From NCBI RefSeq assembly GCF_029784165.1, contig NC_073696.1, positions 234,547,271 to 234,611,270 of the forward strand: a stretch of 64,000 nt of DNA. The letters run 5' to 3'. The stretch comes from Wyeomyia smithii. Taxonomy: Eukaryota; Arthropoda; Insecta; Diptera; Culicidae. Positions within the stretch are counted from its first letter, which is position 1, and each line of letters starts with the position of its first letter. Position numbers and translations under genes: made by a program. Of this stretch, positions 44,700 through 55,499 are shown one piece after another. The notes beneath the pieces are model-generated. The model was not told the DNA's origin. It ran no database searches and saw nothing but the letters and a program-made list of their open reading frames with translations.

Positions 44700-46600
44700 T
44701 GTATTGTTTCTGCGCTTAGTCAGTTCTGTTCAAAATGGTGTCGAAACACGAAGCATTGCGCAAGTACATTTTTACAGCAGGCTGCGCTGGTCCAAAATTG
44801 CATGACGTCTGGAGGCCTGGAGGCTCACTCTTCAAAACAAGAGCTTCGGGTGTCAGAAACAATCTTTACCATGGCAGCAACTTTGGGAAACGCTGTTTAG
44901 AGAGTGCACTTATTTGTCTTATGGAATTTAATAGTCATCAATTTTTGCACAAAAAGACAGGTTTTCAATATTTTTTTAAAAGAAAACTCTGGCACTTCAA
45001 ATTTTAATAAAATTTTATATCTTCGAAATTCCCAATGAATTCTTAAGGGTTTAAACTATGAGCCAGATTTGTTTTAGAACAGTTTAGGGTCCCAGGCATT
45101 TTTTTCCGTATGGACCCACTGAGACCAGCAGTTTTTTAATCTTTTGTGGCATTTTCCGGACGCTTTTGCTGTTCACACATTTTTTTTACCTTTTTGCAGT
45201 GTTACTTATTGAGAACCTGCTTCGTGTTATAGTGCCTTTGTCTTCTCCTTCAGACTCAGTAACCTACTTTCTTTCTTATCGACCTTATCATATGCTCCTG
45301 CAAGCTATCACTCAAACAGTGTATAATATGCTATAGTCTATGATGTTATCGAAGCTTTAGACCAGTGGTTGTTTTAAGTCTGAAGGGAAGTTTTGTGTGG
45401 AAGAGCCTGAGAATGAATCTACCACACCCCGCTTGTCAAAGCGGACTCTGTAACCTTGCGGCTACGAAGCTCTGCAAGGCAATAATTTAATTTTTTTAAA
45501 TTATCGAAAAAGTTTTTTTTTTCATTTTGACATTCAATCGTTCAAAATGTGTACCGTACATTGAGTCATATGAGGTTCGATATCGTTGGAAGATGGGAAG
45601 TTTTATGAAGAATACCTTTGCCGGAGGCAGTATAGTGCTGCCTCTAGTCCCAATAAAGTTATTTCTTGGCTTGCTGCGATGAAGAAAATCAGAGAGCCTC
45701 TAAAAATTCCAAATTTTTAATTGTCACCCGTTATGAGACGAAAGTGCACTGGATAAATATCGTAATTAATTCTTTCTGTTTACTCACCAAATCTAATAAC
45801 TGCAAGTCCCCTGTTTCTCTTTACTCATGGCTAAGAATAAATCCTATTATGCATCCAAGTTACGGATTTGGATTGAAATTTCAGCCTTTGTTGCTGTGTA
45901 GAATAATAAATTGGTTTGTTCCCGTAAGCTGGATACTATAATCGTTTTATGCTCCGACTAGTTTGGAAAGAAATATCATTTGATGTTTACTTTTCAGTTT
46001 ACCTTCAAGAAAAGAAACACACCTGTGTGCCAGGAATGCCGAGCTCCACTCCGAAGCCTTTGTCCTGCTGTTTCGAGCATTTATTGTGTTCATTGCTATG
46101 AGCCAATTTTTCTCTCTTACTGAAACACGGTAACTCGAATAAGCTGAAACACGTTTTTCTTTCGGCTGCAAAATAGTTAGTGTAACCTTGTTCCTCAATA
46201 ATAATTTTTCAATTGGTTTTATATCAACGAAATCCGTTGAAAAAATTACTGTTATACCAGAGTTTATTGGTTCCAAATATTCCTGACTTTTTGTATTTTT
46301 CATTGCCCTACACTACTTTACTTCCAACCGAAACTTCAATTTCAATAGCTTTGGCTGTGTCCGAAGGGTATTTTTGTAGGTACCTACTTTTAATATTATA
46401 GTGGTATTCTCTGTGATTACATTCTGAATAACAACGTTTTGAATAACTTTTGATTCCCTTTTCATTGATATAAAAAGTTAACAATACAAATAGGTATACT
46501 TGATATGGCTTTAGATATCCAAGTGGTGGTTCTAAACAATTCTCTACTGTGTATACAGTATTGTATTTTTCTCAAATTTCAACAATTTATTACCTATGTT
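44700..46600. other. Sequence without recognised gene
   Basis: Short ORFs on both strands (44735-45007, 45666-45941, 45947-46303) have no recognisable domain. No paired repeat ends found. Confidence 0.35.
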
Positions 46601-46779
46601 CAATAGACGGAATTAACCAAGCGATTGTAAAACAAATCGATAATACATCGTTGTAGTACATAAGAGGCTTAGAAGAGCACTGATAATGCTGTTAAATATT
46701 CTATAATAAAAAAAACACCCTCTTTCACGAAAATATTGAATAAATCCTTCTGAACTATCCAGCGGTAACAGAAGTAGGT

Positions 46780-47340
46780 ACATATTGAACTCGCGTTTAA
46801 TCTCCCAAAAGCTCTCGCATCGCATTCCACTTCGCCCAAAAACGGGCAGCAATCGAATGCCGGACCGTTTCGAAACATTGCCAGCTAGTTGAGTCCGCCG
46901 TAGGTACCATTTCGATGGTACTTTACAAGAGAAAATTTCCTCGTCAAGTGGCACTTGAAATGATTTGCTCACACAATCAGTTCCGAAACAGTAACTGTGA
47001 ACAGCGAATTTCGCGCCCGGTTGTTCTCGCTTACTTTCCCGGGGGTTCTTCGCTCGCTCAAGCCTCCTCAGCCTAAATGGAGAATGACGGCGACGGCGAC
47101 GACGACGACGGAGCGCCGGCTACTTTTGTTGCATTTTGCGTTTCGAGCACCTTTTCGAAGTCGCGCGCGTTGTTGGCCATGTCAGCTTGACAGGCCGTCC
47201 GATGCCGGTGTTTTGTTTTCGTTCACTTGGCTCGATTAATTTTAATTGCATTTTGTTCACCGTGGCGAAAATGTGAAGCAAAAAACAAATCGTTTCGTTC
47301 TTTCTAGTGTACGTCTACAGTGTGATATTTAGCTAAGATG
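46780..47340. other. GC-rich, CpG-containing unique island
   Basis: Composition rises sharply (TTTCGCGCCCGGTTG, CGGCGACGGCGACGACGACG, GTCGCGCGCGTTG). It includes a short (GACGGC/GACGAC) repeat at 47087-47113. No conserved protein read. An island like this about 10 kb upstream of a RASSF8 exon on unique sequence could be an alternative promoter or enhancer; no TATA or clear initiator was identified. Inference only. Confidence 0.3.
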
Positions 47341-47557
47341 AACTTTTCTCGCAGCTAACCCTCAACGGGAATTTTATTGGACGCGATGGAAGAAATTGAT
47401 TCATGTTCGGCTGTTTGTTGAGTAATAGACAAAGAAAACAACATTACATGGGTGATTTTTCCAGCCCACCAGCGCAGGGTGTGACATTGATTGAATCGGT
47501 CCGTGATGGATTGGATCCGTAAGCTGGTGAGGTTAGAGATGGTGTGTTAAGTAACTC

Positions 47558-47705
47558 TTAACCCTCTAGTACCCAAATTAATTTTTAGACGGACTTCGAA
47601 AATATCACTATTAAGCCTCATAAACATTTTTTAAGTTCTTATTGAAGCTTTTTAGAGGTTCGACTGAAGACCGCCTAGAGGCGGCACTGGGCACTAGAGG
47701 GTTAA
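47558..47705. mobile_element. 148-base TTAA-flanked MITE (piggyBac-like)
   Basis: Ends TTAACCCTCTAGTACCCA and TGGGCACTAGAGGGTTAA are complementary save for one base. An internal palindrome CCGCCTAGAGGCGG precedes the right end. The short relative of the 9017-10564 element. Confidence 0.85.
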
Positions 47706-47709
47706 GCTT

Positions 47710-49150
47710 CGTTGTTGCTATTTTTTAGGTTGTCCAATAAATCCTTTTAACTTGTCCAATAAATAAAACGCTCGATTTGTTGAAATTATGATTAATGGCG
47801 TCTTAAATACCCATCCACTACAACGATCAAGAGCTGTCGAAAATTGAGCTCCACCTGCCAGTGCCACTCGCGTGCCACCCTGAACTCCTGTCTGGTTTGG
47901 ATGGACGTTGTCGGTTGTACGGTTGGTTAGGTCGGAAATATATCAATGGCAGATGGCAATTGATTTAAAATCAAATTTACCTTCCTAGCTTGGCTTGCGT
48001 CGGTACAGTGGGTGAAGGTCGGCCGCCCCGCAATAACAACCTTCCGTCCGGTAGGACCCAACAACCAGCAATAGCGACATGACAACCCCGATGATTCAAT
48101 GACTATGCGGCTGTGCCGGCGTGCTGCACAATCCAGCGAAACAACATCGTTGGATCGACAAACATGCAGATTTCACAATGCGGCACCTGATTGCTGGTGG
48201 GTTCGTTGGCTGATGGAACGCTACCGTAACTCGCCGAATCGGCTGGAAACCCCGCAATCAGAATCGATAATCTGTTTGTGCACGAAGGATTAACCACTTG
48301 ATGTTTTGGCTCTCGACCCGATAATTTGCGGTTGTTTTGGGTACGCATGAAAAGCTGTTGTTTGCCTTTTCCGGGTTACTGCTCCGGCACAGGGAAGCGA
48401 TAAAATTATCCTGTTGACTGCCTTTGTCTGAATCCGTTCATTGTCAAAACGGCGCGTCGGTGTCACCAGCAATCTGTTAGAATGCTTATGGGGCTGTCAA
48501 AAATAAAGCCCATGCCATGTTGGCGCCATTCCCAAGGCCCGCAACCGGAACTGAGATCGTTGGACAGCTGTTCTAAACCGACTGTTAATTGTTTACCGAA
48601 AGAGTTAGCTCGTCGTTAAGCTAACGGACTTTCTCCTCTCAGTTTGCAACTCAGAAAACCATCAGATGAATTGGCACGGCTAGAATGGAAGAGGCTGTTC
48701 CTTGGAGTGTTTCCGCTCGACGGATTTATAAATTACCAAAAACAGATGTTTAGAATGTTTAACATCGTGGTATTTGAACTTCCCATTGCCGACATAGCGA
48801 ACCATAGCAGCACTGGAAGAACGACAGTCGGTAATGTAAAGTCAATATTTTCATTCGGATGGCGAAGGAGCTCCCCGGTGGCTGCTGCCGGAGATAATCC
48901 AATAAACTGACGCAGAAGCTGTTGTTGGCCGGTGCGGATGCAATTTGCACATTCAGGCTTAATGCTTGTCAGCTGGTTTTGCGACAGTATATTTTCTCAC
49001 TTTGAGTAATGAGTGGTTTTGTTATGGACAGAAAAACAATGAACAAATGAATGTTTCTGTTATGGACAGAAAAATAAGTTCCGAATAATCAGCGAATCTG
49101 AATACATACTGATCTTGATTATTATTGAATATTAATCTTGATTCGAATGT
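47710..49150. other. Unique-looking sequence, moderately GC-rich
   Basis: No transposon ends and no recognisable protein. Several overlapping short ORFs on both strands reflect composition. Confidence 0.35.
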
Positions 49151-49155
49151 TTTTA

Positions 49156-49320
49156 GGGGCCATCCACATACCACGTGGACAGATTTTTAACGATTTTGAC
49201 CCCCCCTCCCCCTCCGTGGACAACTGCCCATATAAATTTAAAAAAAAATGTATGGGCCGTGGACATTTGCCAACCTCCCCCCCCCCCCCAAAGCTGTCCA
49301 CGTGGTATGTGGATGGCCCC
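49156..49320. mobile_element. 165-base MITE with 26-base perfect inverted ends and TTA duplication
   Basis: The end GGGGCCATCCACATACCACG and six further bases are exactly mirrored at the right. TTA flanks at 49153-49155 and 49321-49323. C-runs lie inside both ends. The three-base TTA target fits PIF/Harbinger. Perfect ends suggest it is among the youngest insertions here. Confidence 0.9.
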
Positions 49321-49329
49321 TTACGAGAT

Positions 49330-50035
49330 AAATAATAATGATTTTGTTGAAATTCCTTTTAGCTCTGTCTGAACTTGCTGTATGTTTTGATGTAGATTTA
49401 CCTTTACTTTAGGATAGCAAACCAAAAAAAAAAATTCAGAAAAAAATAATCTAATGCTTGTACATTTGTTACCACTGAACATATTATGGATTGGATTGGA
49501 TATCTCGATGGATAGAAAACAAATCACTCTAGTTTATGAAATCATTTTTCGAAACATTTATCCATAGCAAAATAGTTAAAATTCATAGCCAATTTTAATA
49601 TAATTCATCTCATCGCGTGCTCGCATTTATGCAATCCTAGCGCAAGCGACACACGACGATAAACATATAAAAATGGAGTTCTGTTTGTCTGGTACTTATA
49701 GTCTTGGAAATTACTGAACCGACCGGCGTGAAAATTTGTACGCAGGGGTTTTTGGGGTTGGTGAAGGTTCTTATAACCTCTCCTCTCTTTGGAAGGGTAG
49801 ATTCCAGGGTTACATGTGAAACATAAATTTCTGCATAAGTCGAGAACTAATGATGCAAATATGAGCCAAATTTGGTATGTGATGGTTTTAGGTACTAATA
49901 AAATGTTTCTATGATGATTTGACATATCTCACTCCTCTGGATGGAGGGTCTCTCGCACAAACAAATCTAAAAATTCTGGACAACTCGCGAATGAAAAGAG
50001 CAAATGAACTTTATGAACTAATTTCATCTTTTGTC
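49330..50035. other. Sequence without recognised gene
   Basis: AT-rich. A 106-residue minus-strand ORF (49605-49925) resembles nothing I know. Confidence 0.35.
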
Positions 50036-50039
50036 TTAT

Positions 50040-50575
50040 TAAGACTACATTTTTAGTTGAGTTAAGTGGGCAATTTAACGAAGATGCGATAAATGAACAA
50101 GGACAGAAGGTGTGACTTAAACTTCCTCAAAAAATCCTCATCCGGACGGGACTCGAATCCGCAATCTTCGATGTCTCCGACATGCTGTTTTGGGTAGTTA
50201 ACCAACTGGGAAGGTAATTTGTTCTAATATCGATTATCTTCTACTATTGTGTCCCATTCCTAGTACGCCTCGATCAACCACACACACTGCCTTGTGGAAG
50301 TTAGTTTTGTAACTGAGAGATTGTCTCTCTGACACAATTTGTATAGCGACTTACTATATCTATAGGTGAGTCATAGAGGCGCTCAGTTGGTGGCGAAACT
50401 CCACCGAAACGCATGCAGCTCTGTTACGTGGTGATTACTTTACGGCTTTTCATTTCTTGTTCTATGACTACATTTTACGTTTAGTTTAGTAGACAATGTA
50501 TGCAGTTCTACAACGATGATGCGAAAAACAAATAAGGACAGAAAATGTGACTTAGACTTAGGAAAGGTTTTGTGC
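50040..50575. repeat. Two diverged copies of a repeat, with SINE-like tRNA boxes on the minus strand
   Basis: GACTACATTTTTAGTTGAGT, GCGATAAATGAACAAGGACAGAA and GTGTGACTTAAACTT at 50044-50113 recur at 50464-50575. Minus-strand sequence at about 50085-50225 has TTGGTTAACTACCC and, 40-odd bases on, GGATTCGAGTCCCGTCC, matching box A and box B of a Pol III promoter. Probably a tRNA-derived SINE. Confidence 0.5.
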
Positions 50576-50699
50576 ATTGTCCACTAGAGCAAACGAAAGT
50601 GAAATTGGAATGTGAGTATTATAGAGTACAAAAATTATGTTTCTGATTGTTTCAACACAACCGCATGAATAGGAAAACTCTAAAAATGTATAAAAATAA

Positions 50700-51060
50700 T
50701 TGAATTGTGAATTGGTTTTAGGAATTGAGGGTTTTTTTGCCCATGGTTACTTGGGCTTTTACCCTTCTCAATAAGAATAATGAAAAAAATAAATAACATC
50801 TTTCCCACCCTGGAAGAGGGATGTTGCTAATTAGTAAAAAAGCCCAAAATGACCGCAACTCTCCGAAAATGAGTGTTTTCGGAATCGCAATGATGCCAAA
50901 ACTAAAGCACCTTTTTGAAATTCAAGATGGTGACTTTCAGTCTGCGGGAAACAAACTAAAATGACTAAATACCACCCAATATGGGTATTTTCGTAACCGG
51001 GATGATTGACAATCTCAGGGCCACCATAGTCTATCGTAGTATTAGAATTATTGATAACAA
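50700..51060. repeat. Degenerate dispersed repeat with Ctt/aagatggTGACTTTCAG-type units
   Basis: TTCAAGATGGTGACTTTCAG, AAACTAAAATGACTAAAT and CAATATGGGTATTTTCG recur, more decayed, at 54680-54770 and 55140-55270. No coding content. Confidence 0.45.
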
Positions 51061-51964
51061 AGAATGAATTGTGCTATCGTATGTTTTAATAAATCTATAA
51101 TTGTTGCTGGAGAACCACAAATAACTCACAAGTGAAATTTCATGAAAAACTGCAATTTTTAAACTTAATATTGAAATATTTCGAAAAACAGATGCTTGTA
51201 TAAAGTTAGTTGTCAAAAGCTTCATGATTTTAAATTACTATTCAAATTCGAATTCGATTATTCCCAAAAATGTTGAAATTGGATCCTTAGAAATCCTTTG
51301 AAATTTAACTTTTAGGTAAAAATCAACAGGATTGTGTACAAAGCCACGACCGCAAGATTGACGTAGGACTACACAAGGTTGTCACTTGTATTTATTATGT
51401 TTAGAATTTCGTGCAAAAGAGGAGTTGAAGTGCTTCCGAATTCCAATTTGCACGTATAAATACTACATCTGTACAGGAATGGAACAAACATTCCGCAGCG
51501 CACACAAGTTTCAACAGTTAAAGTTCATGCGGATTGAAATAACATTTTCATTTTAATTCTAGCGCGAAACGACAAAATATTGAATTTTTAATCCATTTGT
51601 TTGGTTGTCCTAAAAAGGACAGTTTGTTGTTAAATTAAAAATAACATTGCACCTCTGTGCTACCCTGACGGCGGTAATTACGGTGAATTTGCGTACGACG
51701 AAGGCATCGAATCATCTATTTTATTGGATGGGATAAAGGAAAATATTTCAAAATTTTGTAAACATTTAATTCAAATCATAGTATCAAATCTCAATGAGGC
51801 ACTCTGATAACAAAGTGGAAGAATGTTTTTTAATTGTCAGAATCTAGAATGCTTGTGGAGTTTCTGCTGCTGCCAAGTATGGATTGTCCTAGTCACTGCC
51901 CAGAACTAATATGACTAGTTTACCCTTACTAACACGCAGAGAATCCATCCCCAGGATACCTATA

Positions 51965-52135
51965 ACTCGGTGACGGAATCGTGAAAGGAATCGCAAACAC
52001 TATCCGGAGGATTCCCACTCACGATTCTTATTTCAAGAATCCTAAAGCCATATACAGTGCATTCCTGAGGATTCTTTTTCAGGAATCCCTTTTTTCAAGG
52101 ACGCTCAGGAATCCAATGTGAGGAATCCTAGAGAA
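51965..52135. repeat. Cluster of GGAATCCT / AGGATTCC words
   Basis: At least eight copies of GGAATCC, GAATCCT or their complements within 170 bases, in both orientations. The cluster ends about 180 bases left of the RTE insertion. Confidence 0.55.
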
Positions 52136-52330
52136 TCTATGCGAATCGTATGTGTTCGTCCGGGTAGGCAGCAGCAGGCTCTGATACAGGCCAAATAGTA
52201 CATTCCCGATTTACTTAGTCTAGAATTCTGTCGACCGTGCTTGAGAAAGTAAGCATAAAGCGACCAATCAGTGGTCAATTTTCGCGTTTCAACCAGGCTA
52301 GACAATTTTCAATAATACAATAGCTCGAAT

Positions 52331-53686
52331 GGTTGGCATATGGTTGGACTGGGAAGGGGGTCGTACGCGGCTGTATACAGGGGCGGCGTACAACAGCGTC
52401 TGACTCGGAGCGGGCGGCTGAATTATGCAATGCTGTATCTCGCCAGCTACACCTAAGATGGCAGCCCTATCAGCAGGATGTATCGCGACCCTGGCAAGGT
52501 AGCATACCGAAACCTTCCTTCAGCCACGAACAACGAAATTAGAAATACGAAATGGATCAATCGGCAAAGACCTAGGCTACGAAGACGGGAAAAGATTAGA
52601 GTAAACGGTTGAAAACTGGGGATTTGGAACGTCCGCTCTCTCAATGAACCGGCGCGGACTGGCTTGCTTGCTCGAGAATTACAGCAGCAGGGAGTCGGAA
52701 TCGCAGCGGCATACGACTGAATGAAAAGAAACTAGCTGTGGCAGATCATGCTGGAACACGGTTTCCCGACGAAACTAATTAAGCTGAGTCGTATGTCGCT
52801 GGAAAAATCGAAATCATGCATGCGGATAGCTGGCGAGGCATCAGTCGCGTTCGTTACGTTGGATGGAATGAAGCAAGGGGATGCGCTCTCTAACTTACTA
52901 TTCAACACTTAAACGTGGAAAGGAAAGGAGATTGGGACTTGTCATTAACTCTGCCAAAACGAAGTTCATCGTAGTTGTCAGGGAGCGTGGAAGTTCCTGT
53001 TGTGTTGGTGCTGAGCTGGAGATAGATGGGGAACGATTTGAAGTGGTTGACGAATTCGTTTATCTTGTTACGCTTGTGACATGTGATAACGATATAAGCC
53101 GTGAATCGAAACGACGAGTTGTAGCTGCGAACAGGGCTTTATACGGACTACGTAACCAGCTAAGGTCCCGTAGTTTGCAAACTCGCACAAAACTAGCGCT
53201 GTATAGGACGCTGATACTCCAGGTGGCCCTTTACGGACATGAAGCATGGACGCTGAAGGAAGCTGATCGACGAGTGCTCGGAGTTATTAAGCGTATAGTT
53301 CTGCGATCGATACTTGGCGGTAAACTGGAAGAGGGAGTGTGGCGCAGACGCATGAATCACGCGTTGTAACAGGTATACAAAACATGCTGATATAGTGAAG
53401 GTAATACAGTGGGGCAGGCTTCAGTGGGCTGGACATGTAGTGAGATTGCCTGATGAGAGAGCCGCCAAAACTATCTTCAGTAGAGAACCAGGAAAAGGGT
53501 CGTCGACTCCGTGGTAGGCCTCGCACGAAGTGGATTTGCGCGGTGGAAGAAGATGCACGATCTGCTGGTGTACGAGGAGACTGGAGAACGGCTGCCCAAG
53601 ACAGAAGAAGCTGGACATTTCTAATTCGTTCGGCCCTAGACTAGTGGACCCTTCATTAGCCAAAAAAGTAAGATAAGTAAATTAAG
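52331..53686 (+). mobile_element. RTE-clade LINE, internally deleted, with exact 15-base target duplication
   Basis: TACAATAGCTCGAAT flanks the element exactly at 52316-52330 and 53687-53701. The 5' part has an untranslated-like segment, then IWNVRSLNEPARTGLLAREL (endonuclease start). It jumps directly to the reverse transcriptase palm (MLEHGFPTKLIKLSRMSLE, then VTLDGMKQGDALSNLLFN) and the C-terminal domain (ANRALYGLRNQLRSRSLQTR, GRPRTKWICAVEEDARSAG). The 3' end is AAGTAAGATAAGTAAATTAAG, the short tandem-repeat tail typical of RTE elements. The catalytic FADD block is missing and stops are present. Relatives such as JAM1 are known in Aedes. Confidence 0.85.
52881..53369 (+). pseudogene. RTE reverse transcriptase C-terminal region
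   Basis: A 162-residue open frame: LGLVINSAKTKFIVV (post-palm), EFVYLVTLVTCDNDISRESK, RVVAANRALYGLRNQL, KLALYRTLILQVALYGHEAW, DRRVLGVIKRIVLRSILGGK and WRRRMNHAL. This thumb/C-terminal block is highly characteristic of RTE LINEs. It stops at 53367-53369 where the family continues, and the rest (53400-53650) is recovered only by frame changes. Non-functional, and part of the insertion 52331-53686. Confidence 0.85.
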
Positions 53687-53704
53687 TACAATAGCTCGAA
53701 TAAT

Positions 53705-54050
53705 CAAGTTACAATTTTGAGCGAATGCATATATGATTTTCCAATCGATTGCTAACAAAACGAAGTAAATTTATTTAAAACTAAATGATTTATAAGCATT
53801 TGAAATTGGTCATACTTTTTCCGTCTTATGAATTTCATTTTACATCCCTATGTAGCTGAAATTCCTGAGAGACGTAACTCTACGTCAACAGTTGTCTTAC
53901 ACTCCATTCACATCTTTTCATCATAAGTTTTAGAATAATGTCCAGTTCAAACACAAAAATAATTCAAGGGAAAAATGAAATCCATTTTTGATTTAATGTA
54001 TAATGTGTGTCCGTGATTGATCTGAGCTAGTGAAGTAGCAGAGAGAACCA
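53705..54050. other. Sequence without gene; one GACGTA/TACGTC palindrome
   Basis: GACGTAACTCTACGTC at 53871-53886; otherwise AT-rich and featureless. Confidence 0.4.
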
Positions 54051-54059
54051 CGTATATGG

Positions 54060-54660
54060 TTACTTGAGATTAGCTTACCATATTTAATGTACGACAGTTC
54101 AGTAGCTTCCGCTTTGTACAGATCGATAACGGCGCCGGTCACGTCCTTACGGTCGTTAGGGTGAGGAAGAATATTGTAAGAAAAGAGATGTAACAGTCCT
54201 TGTTGTCGGAGACTGAGTTTACCCCTGCATTTCCACGACTGCGACGGAAAGGAAAGATTGTGTCACGGTGATAAGTGACGACGTCAATCCATTACGAAGA
54301 CGAGATTTGATTATTTTTTTTTTAAATAACGCGAATCTATGTGACCGGCGTGCGTAAACGTCGCTCACTACGAAAACGAACGATGTCAAACATCACGTTC
54401 CTATGCGATTGAAGCGCGTGAAAATCATTTACCACCCGAATCATCTGAGTATTTATATAAATGTCGTTTTTCAATCCCGAATACCTTCAAGAAAGCAATC
54501 AGGTAGGCGAGGTTATCTGAATACATCGCGTAGTCATTAGATTAACCCAGATATTCATCGACCGAACGAAAACTACCTTAGTTTGCAACGAGCGAGCAGT
54601 ATCCGACTTAGGCCACCGTTAGAGATGAATAAATTGAAAGTGATTATACACAGAGGGCAA
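54060..54660 (-). repeat. Unnamed dispersed repeat, copy 3 (partial, inverted)
   Basis: Read on the minus strand it has TCGGTCGATGAATATCTGGG, TGACTACGCGATGTATTCAG, TTTATATAAATACTC, GATTCGGGTGGTAAATG, GTGATGTTTGACATC, GGAAATGCAGGGGTAAAC and GGACGTGACCGGCGCCGTTAT, in the same order as 23900-24460. Present in the opposite orientation to copies 1 and 2. Confidence 0.6.
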
Positions 54661-55286
54661 ATATCGACCTCAGATATTATTTGGAAATCTCAAACGGTGA
54701 CTTTTTCCAGTTACTGGAAAACAATCTAAAATGGCCAAATTAAACCGAACTAAAATATCCCGCTTCACACCATCGAACTTATTAACCCCAATAGAATGTA
54801 TTCCATAACCTATTGCAAAACACACATTTGCTTGCGGTTGTGTCTCATAAACAGGCATTTTAACTTTTTTTTTGTGCTAGTTAAGAGAATGAAGAGAAAA
54901 GAAAAGAAAAACCACCGCTATTTGATTTTTTTTGACGTAGAATTACACTTTCAGCAGCATTCGAGGAAATTGAAACACCGAAAATATCGAAAGTGTGTCG
55001 TCCAATTTCAAATGCTTATAACTCAGTCAGCTTCCAGTGGGTGATTTTATGATACTAACTATTGTAGTACACAGAAATGTAGACTACCGGAATACTTCCG
55101 GATATAGAGATAATGTCCTAATGCAGTCACCTCCTTGAACTTCAAAATGGCCTCTAAAGTTGATTTTCGGTCACTGAGCATCATCTCTATTCTGAAAATA
55201 TCCATATTAGATGTTATGCGACCATTTTAGTCTGTTCCTGTCGGTTCTAAAAATACTCATATTGGATGATATTTGGCTCTCATTGG

Positions 55287-55440
55287 TGGTTCTGTGGTTA
55301 GCGAAGTCGGTCGGCTGGCTCTTCTACACACGGTTGTGATGTCGGGTTCGATTCCCGATCAGGACGGGAATCTTTTCGAGCAGGAAATTTTCTCGACTCA
55401 GCACTGTATCGTTGTACTTATCCTACAACACGCAAAATGT
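55287..55440 (+). mobile_element. tRNA-derived SINE, second family
   Basis: The box A-like TGTGGTTAGCGAAGTCGG and box B GGGTTCGATTCCCG are about 45 bases apart, as in tRNA genes, followed by a G-rich body (AGGACGGGAATCTTTTCGAG). The cloverleaf cannot be completed, so this is not a functional tRNA. The 3' boundary and duplication were not resolved. Confidence 0.65.
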
Positions 55441-55499
55441 GCCAAAAGCAATATCGATCACGAATTCTCTCAACTAATCTAGTTAATCGAGACCGTTAT

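Noticed and set aside
44231..44719. 162-residue ORF of Ser/Leu/Phe, and opposite-strand Arg/Glu ORFs
   Set aside because: Pure translation of the (TC)n tract; no real coding signal.
55287..55370. Functional tRNA gene
   Set aside because: Box A and box B are present, but acceptor and anticodon stems do not pair, and a SINE body follows.
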